Shown here one piece after another: positions 26,230-39,053 of a stretch of DNA of 64,000 nt (position 1 is its first letter; the number at the start of each line of letters is the position of its first letter). The notes under the pieces were generated by a model, which was not told the DNA's origin, searched no databases, and was given only the letters and a program-made list of their open reading frames with translations. The stretch is taken from contig RQOL01000861.1 of NCBI GenBank assembly GCA_013076295.1, positions 3,782,001-3,846,000 of the forward strand, written 5' to 3'. The position numbers and the translations under genes are program-made. This DNA comes from Sanderia malayensis. Its lineage: Eukaryota; Cnidaria; Scyphozoa; Semaeostomeae; Pelagiidae.

Positions 26230-26274
26230 CCTACTGTTGGGCTATCAAGTGTGACTGGATAGCCCAATGGTAGG
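26230..26274. repeat. Inverted repeat overlapping the tRNA-like 5' end
   Basis: CCTACTGTTGGGCTATC (26230-26246) pairs with GATAGCCCAATGGTAGG (26258-26274) with two mismatches and an 11-base loop. The hairpin competes with the D-arm of the tRNA-like fold. Confidence 0.8.
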
Positions 26275-26324
26275 GCGTCGGCGTGGCAGGCCGAAGGTCA
26301 TGGGTTCGAGTCCCACCAAATCAC
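26251..26324 (+). tRNA. tRNA-Ala(GGC)-like sequence, probably a pseudogene or SINE head
   Basis: Cloverleaf can be drawn: D-stem GCCC/GGGC, anticodon stem TCGGC/GCCGA with loop GTGGCAG (anticodon GGC), T-arm TGGG TTCGAGT CCCA, and a perfect B box GGTTCGAGTCC. The acceptor stem (GTGACTG with the 3' side of CAAATCAC) has two mismatches, and the body does not look like standard animal tRNA-Ala. The 5' third is mirrored just upstream. I read it as a tRNA-derived element and not a decoding tRNA. Confidence 0.5.
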
Positions 26325-27190
26325 TTTCTGACAATTCCCAGCCCTCTTGGATAAATTGTTCGAAAGTTGAGTGTAGAAAGCTGCTATTAGCAAGTGTAGT
26401 TATTACACTATGTATTCGTTATGAAATTCCAATAGCATTATTATCCAATATCTTAAACATATACGTAGCATGTAAATTATAAATGTGAGTATTGTAATTA
26501 ATTTTATAAATCTCAATAAATGATAAATATTTTTGCCCGTACTGAGCTTTTCAATTTGGTTAAGATAAAACAAATTTTTACAAACAAGATGAAAAAAGAG
26601 ATTTTTTTATTTTTCGACAGTTAGCTTTCGTGGTCTAGTTTTTTGAACCGTCGAAATAAATCCGAAATTACATAAGTTAAACACAAGAGTCTCTTTTGCT
26701 TATCGCTCAATGTATTGAATGAATATAAACTTCTAATAAGAATTTATATGATTATTTGTAACACGGACATACTTACTCATACAAACATAAAGCATTTGTT
26801 GCTTATATCCTTTGCCTGCGCATTCATGCATGAAAGCAATAGATATGACGTCATTGCACACTGTATAAGTCTCAACGTACAATTGTGTTGAGACAATTAA
26901 CAATATAATTCTTAGTAACAATACCTGATACACAAGTATAATACTGGTTAGCTCGAAATTACTTTTTTACAGCACACCCACTGCTGTACTTGCATAATTA
27001 AATGCCAGCTTCTTTCCCTCTCTGTCTCTGCTGGAGAATTTTTGATTGCTTACAACGAACAACATCATTTAAATGAGTTTTCATAATACACCGTCCACGT
27101 GGTCACCAACTCACAACAGGCACATTTCGCTGCATTATTCTCGTGGCACCACCAGTCAGTCACGTGATGATGTATGTGATTTCGTGCCGC
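26325..27190. other. Spacer downstream of the tRNA-like element
   Basis: AT-rich. I see no gene. It contains the 3' UTR of the BMP-antagonist gene. Confidence 0.5.
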
Positions 27191-27721
27191 TCACTTGAAG
27201 CTCTTGAGCCAGGACATGACCTTCAATACTGATTTCGAATCAGGTATCATCATCATTGGCATTTGCATGTTATTCGACCAGCAATGACACTTTCTTACTT
27301 TTCGCACTTTTTTGAAGACGACCTTTCTTCTCTGCATTGGACACTGCAGCGAAACCGTCATCCAAAGCAGCGATGCAGGCTGGCATTGCACGCAAGTCTT
27401 GCTCTTCGCCTTGTTATCCTTCACCTCGGGAACGTAGGCTGACTTGCACATGCCGTAACACATCTTGTTGATGATTGGCTTTGAAATACATCCAGGGTGG
27501 CTGATCACTTGCTTGATAAACTTGCCACGGCAGAATTGCCTGTGTGAATGCACTGGCGAGTCGTTTATGAATTTCATCAGGAAATCCTTGCTCGTTTCCA
27601 GCTCTTCCAGTTTCAGCATCGAGCGGTAGCGTCGTCGCGCATGCGCTTGTAACATCAATATGGCAACAACTGCCACAATGACTTTGATATTCAGCTTCAA
27701 AGCGTTGCACATCTTGGACAT
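27191..27721 (-). CDS. DAN-domain secreted BMP antagonist (gremlin/DAN-like)
   Basis: Intronless 176-residue secreted protein from an ATG at 27721. A signal peptide (about residues 10-28, IKVIVAVVAILMLQAHA) and a basic linker precede a cystine-knot DAN domain. The cysteine pattern is FC(K/R)-x13-C-x8-CYGMC, then KTCVQCQP, a WMTVSLQC strand and the closing KCHC, nine cysteines in all. CYGxC, the SHPGC phrase and the CxxC ahead of the TV-L-C strand match gremlin, cerberus and DAN. Known members bind BMP/TGF-beta ligands outside the cell and block signalling. The charged tail after the knot is short. The subfamily is uncertain, though spacing is closest to gremlin/DAND5. An 11-kb region without genes lies upstream of its start. 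Confidence 0.88.
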   Translation of the reverse strand: MSKMCNALKLNIKVIVAVVAILMLQAHARRRYRSMLKLEELETSKDFLMKFINDSPVHSHRQFCRGKFIKQVISHPGCISKPIINKMCYGMCKSAYVPEVKDNKAKSKTCVQCQPASLLWMTVSLQCPMQRRKVVFKKVRKVRKCHCWSNNMQMPMMMIPDSKSVLKVMSWLKSFK

Positions 27722-29034
27722 TGTGAGGAATAACAGATCTGTTTTTGTGTAGCCTTGATTTTATCGTTTCACTAGATTCTGCAATACAATAAAAATGCAT
27801 CGTCATTACCACACATTACACATTACACATACTGTATAAACCCGCATGTCAGAGCCTACAGATTCTGCATCCAGCCTATTGTTCAAATACAATAGGCTAT
27901 TGTTTCTTCTATTGTATTGAGAAGAGACTTTAGCATAAAGGCTCTTACACATTACTACACATATATGATTCACTCGTAATACGCATTGAACCATACATCG
28001 ATCAGCAAAGCAAAAACCCTGGTACGATAACAAATCCTTAATTTTATATTTTGCAGGGATCAGAAGATTGAAGCTCCAGATTGCAAAGTAGCGACTGACA
28101 GAAGTTAAAGTGAGACTCCGCCATAATCTTAAACATTGCTGTTGCATTGCATCATGGGATGATAACTTGCAGACGTCATTTGGTGAGTCATGTAATATTT
28201 TCGCATCCTAGTTTGTTGTTTTGTTCAGTTGTTGTCGTGTGTTCATGACGCTTTCGTCGTGGAAATAGTATCATCACGTTGATTATCAAGTTTAAATGGG
28301 AGACTGTAGGAAATATTATTGGTCTGCCAGACAGATAGTGACGTCGAGTTTAACCAACATACCTCCGGGGTGATGCTGTTTGTTTCCACAAGCATGTACA
28401 CGACGCGGCTTGCAACATGTACTGGAAGCATAGTAACTTTCACGAGACGTTAAGAGGTTTTCAACAAAACTTCACGTGTGGCTTCTTAAGGGCATTGTCA
28501 AGTAACAACTGTGAGGACATATTTAGGTCTACTTGCAACGCTAATCTTGCAAGCACTTGAAGCTATGATAACACACTGATAAGTGGGATAATAGTAAATG
28601 TAGTACAACCCAGGTACGTTCCAGGACGAGTCCTGTGCATGCTCCAAGGCAAAGCTCTGTTTCCGAGATTTTAAAGTTCCAACAAATGTCTGAGTGAATG
28701 TATATGTGCATGTACATTCACGAAATCACATAACACATGTTGTTGCGTGTATGTAACAACAACTACTGTAAACTATTATGGTACATTTGGCTGCAGATGA
28801 CGAAAACGTTGTCGATTTTTGTTGCTGATACATGAACAACGATGATAAACGTTTGGAATCACATAATATGTTGATTTATTTGTTTCAAAAGTTAGATAGC
28901 CAAATTAAGCGAGATTCCGTGTCGCTTGGTGGAAGCAAAATGTCTACATGCTGTAGATATTACAACGACTTTAAGATAAAGAGAGGTAATTTATGGCATA
29001 CAGTTTGCCATCGCTTAACATAGGCTCGAGCCAA

Positions 29035-29160
29035 CCCAACCTAACCCAACCCAACCCAACTCATAGAATTTGTTTTGAAGTAACAAAGAAACTTACAAAA
29101 TTTGTTTTGAATTAACAAAGGCACTTACAGAATTTGTTTTGAAGTAACAAAGACACTTGT
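29035..29160. repeat. CCAAC microsatellite and three ~40-bp tandem units
   Basis: A (CCAAC)n-like run near 29035-29060 is followed by three imperfect copies of a unit containing AATTTGTTTTGAAGTAACAA and an AC(A/T)TAC-type tail. Confidence 0.8.
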
Positions 29161-32100
29161 TATTCTAAAGATTATTCCGTTGCAACGCAATTTGATTTGC
29201 ATTGTGACAAAGATACTTACGCAAAAATAGTGATAGATCAAGCAAGTTATTTATAAATGAGAAATTGGGCATAACATTACAGAATGGGACGTAATATGTA
29301 TGTCCCAAGTAGTCAAAATGTTTTTTCCCATAAACTGTGTCATTTTATTCTGGCATTTGATACTGTGGCAACAATACACCAAGAAAACAGTTATCTTTAG
29401 AACAATGCATTGTATTGAACCATGTACAAGATATAACATAATAATCTATAGTGATCTGCAAGTATATGATCTAAGTTACATTGTTTGAAAGAAGTTTACC
29501 ACTGCTCTGAAGACGTAATTACAACATAACGGCGATGATATTTACCTTGTATACTTGCAAAACAAAACGTTTTTATAATCTCTAGATGGACTCTTGTACT
29601 TTAACAGAAATTATCCAGCGAGGATTAGATCATGTGGCTGCGCGAAATATATTGATAAATATAGTTGACGCAAATACTTCTGCTATATAGTATAGTCCTC
29701 GTTGAAGTGGAAGCTCTTCACTCTGTTTTTCCAATTGGCTCAATATGTCAAAAGCTATACAACAAAAGTGTTGTAGTGACGTAAAGTCTAATTAGCATTT
29801 CGCCCAATCAGTCTGCCGTATTATGATTGACATATAGCATCACAATCTTGGCATACTTGTTTTTGGTGTACGCAATGCCAAACACGAATTTCCTGCGCGG
29901 CAGGTCCAACATTGTGCGTGGAAGGTTTAGGAATGCACAATGCACACTCCTACACAAATTTCATACACTCTGGAAAGGTTGCAGAACGACCTGCAGAACG
30001 AGGCGAATTGCTCCCTGGTCTGCTAGTTTTGTCATTAGCATGTGCTCAACTGGAAGGACTTTTAACGGGATGTGGCTGCAATTGTGACCTGAGCAAGATT
30101 CAACGAAACATAATTGATAATTGACAAGGCTGCAGCAATATAGTCCATCGCTGCTGCCATGGCTTCTTTAATGTCACACGGAAATAAATCTTTCAATTTA
30201 AAATTATTAAGCCACGCCTTGATTGGGCCCTTTGTGCAGAGCAGGTGTGCAATATCACACCTCAAATGGGAGATAATCAGTTTTGTTCGACTATAGCAAA
30301 CTACCCATAGTGCCCTGCTGCACCCTGTAACTGTGAGCCAAAGTCTGATTTGGGTAAGAGTATAGTATAGTGATGTCCCTCCTTTAAGAAACTCGTTTTG
30401 CAAACACCACATGATTGTTTTCGTTTTATACTTGCAGTCTTGTGTGCTACGGTGGGCCATAACTGTCTCGCGGAATTATATAACATGATCACTTGAATGC
30501 AATTCAATACGCAAATATCAGTCGAAATTGAATTGAGTTGAATTTTGTGTGCGACTGAATGTATTTGTGCGGATTGAATTCTGTATTCAAGCGATCGTGT
30601 TATATTTGTGCGTGGCAGTTGTGGGCCACCGTGTGCATATAGATTTGCCAACAGAGGCAAATGACTCCGCCTATTAATGATAGAATTAGCAAAAGTAACC
30701 ACATTTACACTGTAACTAATAGGGCTGATGACAAAGAAGAGACACATTACATACTGTAATTAGTCTGCCCTGAGAAAAAGCTTACACGTGCAATGATGTA
30801 TAGTAATATTGGATTCCAGTTGTAATAGGCAAATTTACTTGAGAATTCACAGCAATGAGGTTTGTAGGATTGGTTTGTTCCCATTTTATGAGACAGTGTT
30901 ATCTGTTTTGGTTTATCCACGAGAGGCAAATGAAGATTGAATCGATATATTGACTTCATGGCGAAAGCTAATCCTCGTGAAGATATAGATTCGTGCAATT
31001 AGAGGAAGACAACGTTTGCTTTGTTCGGGTGGCAAATTTTGAAAAGGGATATTTTCAATAACGAGGCTTGTGAAAATAAATAGACGGACGAGATTCAATT
31101 TATAGACGAAAAGATTTCCCTTAAGAGTTTTAAAAGAAATGGGATTAATATAGGAATTGTTTGGAATATGCCTAAAGTGGATGACTTGTTGTCTCAAAAA
31201 CACAGAAGGCAAACCACAAAAGTCCAAATGCGTCTGGCTCTGGAAATGACGGACTCTTCGAGTCGTTTGGCTTGTCACTTTGTTGAGCTGGACAAGACAA
31301 GACTCCTGTTATGCCTAGCCAAATTATGCATTTTTACACTGCACGACAAATATATTACTAGCTTAGAAATAGGGTAACTTACATGAAACCCACATAACTC
31401 ACACACAAGTGTGTTTAAAATCAAAGCAGCATTAAAGATGTCGGACATACCTTGTATTCGAGCTTTAGCCACGATATCGTTTCGTTGAGGTAATTTCCTG
31501 GTGCTCACAGCAGTCTAACGTTTGTAACATTTGCTACCACGGCAGACTGTTTAAGCGCGTCAATCGTTTACTGGAGAGAGCTGTGAAACTATACACTCGT
31601 ATTTCAGACAGGCGAGGTCAAAATGGTCCATGAACATACCGATAGATAAATCAGTAATTTGAGTATATTATAAGGCATTATCTGGACGATAGTTACAACA
31701 GTTGGGCCACTAGGAGAGCCGATCAAAGATTCTTTGGAACAGCGAGTAAAAGGAGGACCGCCAAATAGCCAAAAATCTACCGCTCAACGAATATGCTTCC
31801 ACGATAAAGGATTCTCAATTTCTACTCAGCTAAAAATCAAAAGACTGCTCATCTTTCTGATCTTATCGCGTAATTCCCGGGGAAGTTTGTATTACCATTT
31901 ATCTCGTGAAAAGCCGAAGAGTGTGATTTGAATTTCCTTGTTTTCACCGAACACCGAGCGAAGGCGTGTGTGCAAAAATGTATCATGATTTCGGCTGACA
32001 AGCACAAACACGACGATATTTGCGCACTGTTTAGTAAATGTTTTGAAGGTATGAAGGATTACATGATGATATACTTCTGCCTGCTAAAATAGTGGACACG

Positions 32101-34042
32101 CGTTTCTGCGACAAGATATTATGTGCCTCCCACGTAAAGAGTATTTACTGACGCTTTTAGAACAGGAGCCCACGATCACTGATGTCAATAATTATTGAGA
32201 TCAGTGCCCACGATACACTTCCAACTTCTATGTTTGTTACACCCGTGATCAGTGTGCACATTCAACTGATAAGCGATGTAAAACGGTTTATTTTAGGGGG
32301 TTGTGTAGCTTAGCATTTGTAGTTGAATACCATTTAAATACATCATTACGTACTTCACATCACGGCTATACAGCAATGTCCACAGTATTTTATATTCAGA
32401 ATGAAATGGGCTTGTGACAGTGGAGTAGAGAGAATGATGACGGATTTTGCCAAAGCTGGAGACTTCATTGCAAGGCGCAATTTTTCAGAGATGCCTAATT
32501 TGATTGATGCCTTTTGTAAGACCATACTTTATGTGTATAAAAGACCGTGAGAATGCAAGTTGAATAACGCATGACTTATTCAAAACATTAACCCACTAAT
32601 GTTGCGTAAAATTGAGCAATATAACGATAGATCTACAGCGCTGCTATTAGTAATCTAAAAATAATAATAATATAATTACCTTACCATGAGATTTCCAAGA
32701 AGTGCCGACCTGTGTCGCTAATTTAGACAGAATGAGATGCAAGAGGTACGCTGGTCATTTTTTACAGCCTGAAACCTGTTAATAATTTAACAGGCTTCTG
32801 ATCTTGCAGATAGATTTTCTTTGGAATATTTATCGGTCATTGAACGTTTGCGCAAATAAATATAGCTCACGCTTGTCAATGCACGTAACGTGAAGGGAAC
32901 AAAACATCAAAGATGGCGACAAGAAGCTGCGATTTTGTTTAAAACTTGATTATCAAGCTTTGATGTGCGACATTACATACAAATGTGAGATTTACATGTA
33001 ACCCCATTCAAACTCGGTAGAAGCTCAATCATTGCAATGTGTGCATTGGCAACGCCCATGTTATTGTCGTTACTTGATCTGCATTTTAAAGATGATGCAG
33101 TAAAGTTAAGGATGAACCGATCAGCGATGCAACCCGATGACCGAAGACGTTTTCGGGACATTGGGTCATTTCCGAGCGTAAATAAAATGCTTCACCTATA
33201 TACCTTTGTGCCAGGCTTAGCACAACAATTTCTTGGCTCGAGTAAAAGTTTTCAATATTTTGCTTGCTTGCTAACTATGGATCATGCATCTTTGCTTTGC
33301 ATCAGAAATGTGTGCCACTGAGTGGTCCAGAAGCTTGCAGCATGTTTTACGTGGAAATTTATTCTTGTAGCTAATTGTATTACAACCGATCACTTTGTAA
33401 GGCAATCGTTTTAAATATAGTCGCAAGAAAAAGTACTAATACTTTTTTATGACTTTGTTTTAAAGTGATAATGTAACAATAATGCAACCAGGAAAAGCAG
33501 GCATTGTGCATTTTATTTAGCATTGCTAATTTCGCGTGCAAAACAGGCTTATCGCACACTCCTCAAGGGCCATCGTACAAATCAGAAGCAACGTTTTTGC
33601 TAACGACAGATTTGATCTGTTGTTGTTGTTTGTTTATTTTAATTCGATTATTTTAATTCTATAGTTGACAATATATACACATCACCGATAGGTTATTGCA
33701 ATTAGATCTTTATTAATTACAAAGATACTGCTGCTATGCTGATAAACATGAATGATAAGATAGATTGAATCATGATAATCTCCAAGGAGGAGTTTGTGAA
33801 AGATAAGAAAAATGCAAAACAACAAGAAGGAACCTTGTTTGCATAATCAAATAAGTCCCGTTTTGGTCATCCCTTGCTGGGATCTTTAAATGGACCTAAG
33901 GCTAAATATGTATAGGGTAGTGCCGCAAGCTTTCGTTAAGTGAAAGTTGGTAGCTGTCTTGTTCTGCGTGGAAAACTAGGCGGCATAAATAGTTTTACGT
34001 GGCTTCTTCATAGCCCCTTTTAAATGCATGGTATGCAACATT

Positions 34043-34066
34043 TCACTGAACATCGATGTTCAGTGA
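34043..34066. repeat. Perfect 24-bp palindrome
   Basis: TCACTGAACATC is immediately followed by its reverse complement, GATGTTCAGTGA. A further GATGTTCAGT follows directly, repeating the right arm. Confidence 0.9.
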
Positions 34067-35157
34067 TGTTCAGTAAAAATTTGCAAGCGTTTGACCGGGG
34101 CTTTACAGAGTGTTTTTTGTTTGCTCATTGTTACAGAGCGTTCTTGGTTACGCCTTTCCGACTCAAAAGATTCCACAATATTAGGAAAGATTTTGTATTC
34201 TACATTGGATCCAACCCACGTAAGAATTACATATCCTCATAACTGAGTAATATTATTACTCAATGTTTTTGGAGAGGTTTTGGCGGATAGTTTCTTGGAT
34301 TCTAAAACATTATCCGATTGAGAGCAAGGCTTAATTCACTGAAGTTCGTAAGCTTTGATTCGGACGTAAAGTGGTCACAGCTGGTTAAGAGCCTTCTTTT
34401 GGGCGTGGCTGTCTAAACATCTAAAGGCGACGAATTCCCCAAGAATATATCAGACATGCATCGCTATTCGCATTGCATTGTCTCGCTTATTTCAGTAAAA
34501 TTGCATTGTCGTGCAGTGCACCGCTCTACAGTGCCTACAAAATGGTTACATACGTTCTTAATTTAGTCGCCTCTCGAAAAACCTACGAGCCCGGGGCCAA
34601 TTTGGGGCTGAAATAGATTTGGTTACACATCAACTGTATAGTTGCTTGTCTCCCGTTGCATTACTGTGGCTGAATAAGCAGCAATATTGCCAGATACAGA
34701 TTGCGTACGACTCAATTATGTTTAGGTTTTGGTTGCTTGCATTTCAGTAATAGATGTGGCAGCATAGCCGTCCTTTGACCTTCTTATCCTTCTGCAGTGT
34801 TTACGTATATTTTTCCGGTGTAGTTATCTGTAGCCCCCATCACAGCTAGGCTATTCAAGATAACCTCATATCAGTCCTCAACAGGACGTTGTGAATTAAA
34901 ATGCTCCATGTAAACATGACCAACAATCGCAGGAAGCATCAACAACTCAGTGTCTGATAATATCTTAGCATCGTACTCGTGGAGGAGGATGACAAACTTA
35001 AAGAAACGAGCTATTAGCCGAGATACCAAAGTGTCCCAAATTCGTATCGTGTACCAATAAAACAGGCTTATAATTCAAGATCTAACAAAGTAATATTTAG
35101 AGACATGTGTGGCTGGATATGAAATGTTGAAAAAGGATATTTTTTTTCCACTTTCAG

Positions 35158-35445
35158 TCAATAGAAACTATTGTTGTTTTGCAACTCCCAGTCAATGCAC
35201 ACACAACACAATGTGGTTCCACCATGTAATGCGTTGCAAAGCCTCTGCGAACTATTTAAGCACTCACTCCACAATACACTAGCACTCAGTACTATATAGT
35301 AGTGATACAGATAAGAAAATAAAAGTTGGTCTTGAATGACTGATAGAGGAGTGGAACCAAGAGCATACGTGCAGGACGATAGCATAAGCAAAAGAACCAA
35401 AAACAAACAATGAGGAAATGATGGTCGCATTTTAGATGGTCGCAT
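35158..35445 (-). CDS. Small signal-peptide-like ORF (doubtful)
   Basis: A 95-codon frame begins with two ATGs (35445, 35430) that head the repeated phrase MRPS. A hydrophobic core LFLVLLLMLSSCTYALG follows and resembles a signal peptide. The remainder has seven cysteines and no known domain. It could be a secreted peptide, a first exon or chance. No flanking splice or homology evidence supports it. Confidence 0.2.
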   Translation of the reverse strand: MRPSKMRPSFPHCLFLVLLLMLSSCTYALGSTPLSVIQDQLLFSYLYHYYIVLSASVLWSECLNSSQRLCNALHGGTTLCCVCIDWELQNNNSFY

Positions 35446-38400
35446 TTCAGACAGTCTATGTATTCTAATGGTTGTTATTTATCATGGTCGTTAAAATGTG
35501 TACATCCCGAGCCTCTTTGTGATGCAAAAACGTGTTTAATTAATTGATTACGAATGCATAGCTACCTTGCTATTTATGTGAGTTGTGTCTTCGTATGTTG
35601 ACTTGGTAGTCTGCCGACCTGGTATATCCACATATGTAGAATGCGTCCCGTCCCTGCCTACTTTAGCCCAAAATAACGACTGTTCAAAGAGGTGCGTTTC
35701 AAATACACACAAGCATAGTTTTAAATGCATGATTCATGAAGCGACAACTGGCACTTTGCGACGCTCAAATTGCCAATTTGCTGCTTTGAATATAGATTTC
35801 TTATTAACAAATCTGTCTGAAATTGCAGGAAGACTATTTCTAGTGACAAATTTAATGGCAATTAGTGCACCATAATTCAAGTCTTAATTCGCAATTACAG
35901 TGTCTGATTACTCGGGTTTAATTATAATGCCTTCATAGGCCGGGCTTCATATGGTTTGCATTGGCTATTTGGATTTAATATGTCGTTGACAGAATATTAT
36001 TGTCTTGAATTTGTCAGCTTACGAACGAATACTTTGGATGCGTGTAATTCTACCATCCAATGCGAAGCCCTGCGAAGCAACAGCACGCGATCCTTGGGAC
36101 CCCCTTGAGACATGCGAATGCAACGATGTCTCGAAAGTGATATATAGCTCTTATACAGAATTATACTGCTGCAATGCAAATCGAAACATTCAACTAACGA
36201 TTGCGCACTGGCACAATTTTCGCACAATAGGACAAAGCAATTTCCTGTCAAATATTTATAGAACATTGCTTGATAAAAATCATTCAGAAAAACAGAATGC
36301 TAATTAGGAATATCAAAGAGTAATTTCTCTGAAATTCAATAAATAGAGTATATTGAAAGCGTTAGCAGTTTGCCCGCATAAAAGCAACGAACCTGATAAA
36401 TTTCCCGTGTCGTTATGTTGAATGAATATTCCGAAATATATAGCAATCCGCTCAACTTACTGACTAATATCTTTCCACGGTTTGCAAGCGTCTTTCTTGA
36501 TTGATTAAACAGCGTAAAGTAAGGTGAGAGTGATGTGATTGCTTCATAAAAAAGGCATTTTTCGAGGTCAGTTAATTCTCTGTTATATGATTGAGCTAGA
36601 AAACCAAAATCTACTGAAAAATTCTTAATCCGTTATGTTAGAAGGAAGTTACTTAGGCTGGGTTACATTCACCAGCATAAAGGCTTCAAATAGTATTAGG
36701 GAAAGGTTGATTTCCATTCAATCCCGGCCAACGCTAATCTTCTGGAAAAGTCCATCAATTTTAATATCGCGTTGAACAAATAGTCTTTCGTGAAAATTAG
36801 CCATCGTATGCGATTATGTCGAAGGCTAGGCATTTTGACGAAAATCAAATTAGGTTGACGTGTTTGTACGAAAAAGCTCATAGTTTAATGTTCATAATTA
36901 GGACTAAATACGTGGAATTGTACATGGAAATTTAACTTTTAAGTTGACGACTGCAATTCTTAAACCTTGAGATTTTAAGCCCTGCATGCCGAGATTTGCG
37001 ACTTCACGACCTTTACCTTCAGATTTCGCATTTGAAAATTTAAAACATATTTAAGCTGTTAGATTTCAGCAATATTTGCGTTCTAGAGGCTCGTACATCT
37101 AGGGCAGAAGCTTTTTTACGATATCTGGCTCAAGCTGCAAAAGCGTGAGGCCTTAAATGAAACTCAACAAATGTTTTGGACGTGTTTTGAACGAACCATG
37201 AAGTCTTTCAGAGTCTGTTTGGGTCTTAGTGGCTGCAGGAAATTGTCTTACGTGTCTTAGAAGCAGACAGGCGTGTCTGGTGTACGCAGTCAAAGTAAAT
37301 GAATCCAAATGAGACAAAAGAGATTTTGAAATTTGCTGGAATAAGATTTGCAGAAAATAAGGAAGCGAATTAAAACATTTCAGATCATTCAGGTATTGGG
37401 TGGACTTAAGGAAATGATATATGAAATCAATGAAATTTTAAAAACCAGATTTCCAGGATGTTTCATTCAAAAGAAAAAAGTGAAAAACAGAACACCCAGG
37501 GTCACATTTTGTGACATAAGCTCTGTAATCAAATTGGCTATATATTATCACCACAGCAATATAAATGCGTGCAATACACCTAGCGTTATTCATTAGTTGT
37601 TTCAGTCGGTGTATAGTATGGTAACTGAAGGGGAAATAACTTTGATTATGCATCTCATAATTACAATTTCGTGACGTTATAGACAGTTTGGTTAGAAATC
37701 TTTAATTTCGAGAATTGTTTAATAAAAAGCGCTTTAGAAAGTTACTAAAGAGATCATGTAGATTGGATGTGTGGTAAAAAATTATAAAATAAGAATGCTC
37801 ATCGCAGTATGGCATATTGATATTGCGCTTTTAATTCCCAACTTGATTCTGATGCAGCTGTGTGCTATGTCGCATTTCTTCAATTAGGCGCCCGGGCGTT
37901 TATAAATTTCAGCTCTTTTCTTATTGGGGGCTCTTTTCTTATTGAAGGTAGCATTTATTCGAGGGGTCGGGGCGTGTGTGTTTCTCGAGATAAATGAACT
38001 ACGTTTTCACGCTAATCTAAGTGATTATGGTTTGGGTGTTGTTTACAAGTTTATCAGTTGCAATAAAGATAGGAGTTCTGAATTCGTAAACCGATGCCTT
38101 AAATGTTTAAGACGGAAGATAACAAGCTACTGGATAACTGAATTTACTGAGATCACTTACAAAACGTATTGTCAATGATAAAGGATCAAGGACTCTTTTC
38201 TCACAATAGTAATGTGAAAAGATGCAATCTTGCAGTGTTATATGATACGGATTTAAATATAGAGAATTGTCTTGTGATCGAACGAGAAACAGATCGGTCG
38301 CAATCAATCATATAAGTACTGCGCATTGTCCTGAAGTGCTGTATTGATCAGCAGCGAATAAGGTTATTTGCTGCATTGTTGCACGTGGCCAATAAGAGAG

Positions 38401-38620
38401 CGAGTGAATTGCCGACGGTAGCAATGCGTAATGTCAGACATTGCATCAAGTGCATTAAGGCATATGATTGTGTGCAAGGTTGCTGCTTAATGGCATCGGT
38501 TAATAATGTGCATCGTGACACAACATAAGTCTGTTTTGGCAACGAATGTTTTCCAATTCTGATATGATAAAAATTTTGGCCCAGCATGGTTCCTCGAATG
38601 CATCTGCATTTAACTTGTTT

Positions 38621-38785
38621 CAGTGGCGTAGCTATAGGGGGGGCAGGGGGGGCAGCTGCCCCCCCACCAAACGTTTCCAGCTGCTTGTCGGAAAATTTGT
38701 CGGAAAATTTACAACGCACATTTTACGTTTGTCGGAATTTGTCCGGGTTTCGCTCCTTCGCCGCCAAATCGCAGCTACGCCAGTG
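38621..38785. mobile_element. 165-bp hAT-type MITE with 8-bp target-site duplication
   Basis: The left terminus CAGTGGCGTAGCT is mirrored by AGCTACGCCAGTG at the right (one mismatch). The element is flanked on both sides by the identical 8-mer ACTTGTTT (38613-38620 and 38786-38793). An 8-bp duplication with CAG-starting ends is characteristic of the hAT superfamily. The interior has a GGGGGGCAGGGGGGGC tract, its complement, and repeated GTCGGAAAATTT. It has no ORF. Confidence 0.92.
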
Positions 38786-39053
38786 ACTTGTTTACAATCT
38801 CGGACGGCTTGGCTAGAACAATGTGTGGCACACGTGTTTCCCACCCAGCAAGGCTTTATAATTGCATAGCATAAAGAATAGACTCGTAGTATGAGAATTC
38901 AAGTCATTGTATTTGATGAAAAATTGATCCCATTTACATAAAGTGTATGAAACTAAAGAATTTAAGAAATACAAAGCTCTGGTCTAGCGCAACAGCAAGA
39001 AACAAAACCTCAACAAAACGTGGTTCCTCTAATTAAATAAATGCATATACGGT

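Larger units (their letters stand above)
27722..39053. other. 11.3-kb gene-poor region upstream of the BMP antagonist
   Basis: Only short, unconvincing frames are present on both strands. Recognisable items are listed separately: short tandem repeats near 29.0-29.2 kb, a 24-bp palindrome at 34043, a small signal-peptide-like frame at 35158-35445, a relic of the CCTCGATTAAAC element near 37.9 kb and a hAT-type MITE at 38.6 kb. It is a plausible regulatory landscape for the developmental gene at its left edge, but that is inference. Confidence 0.5.
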
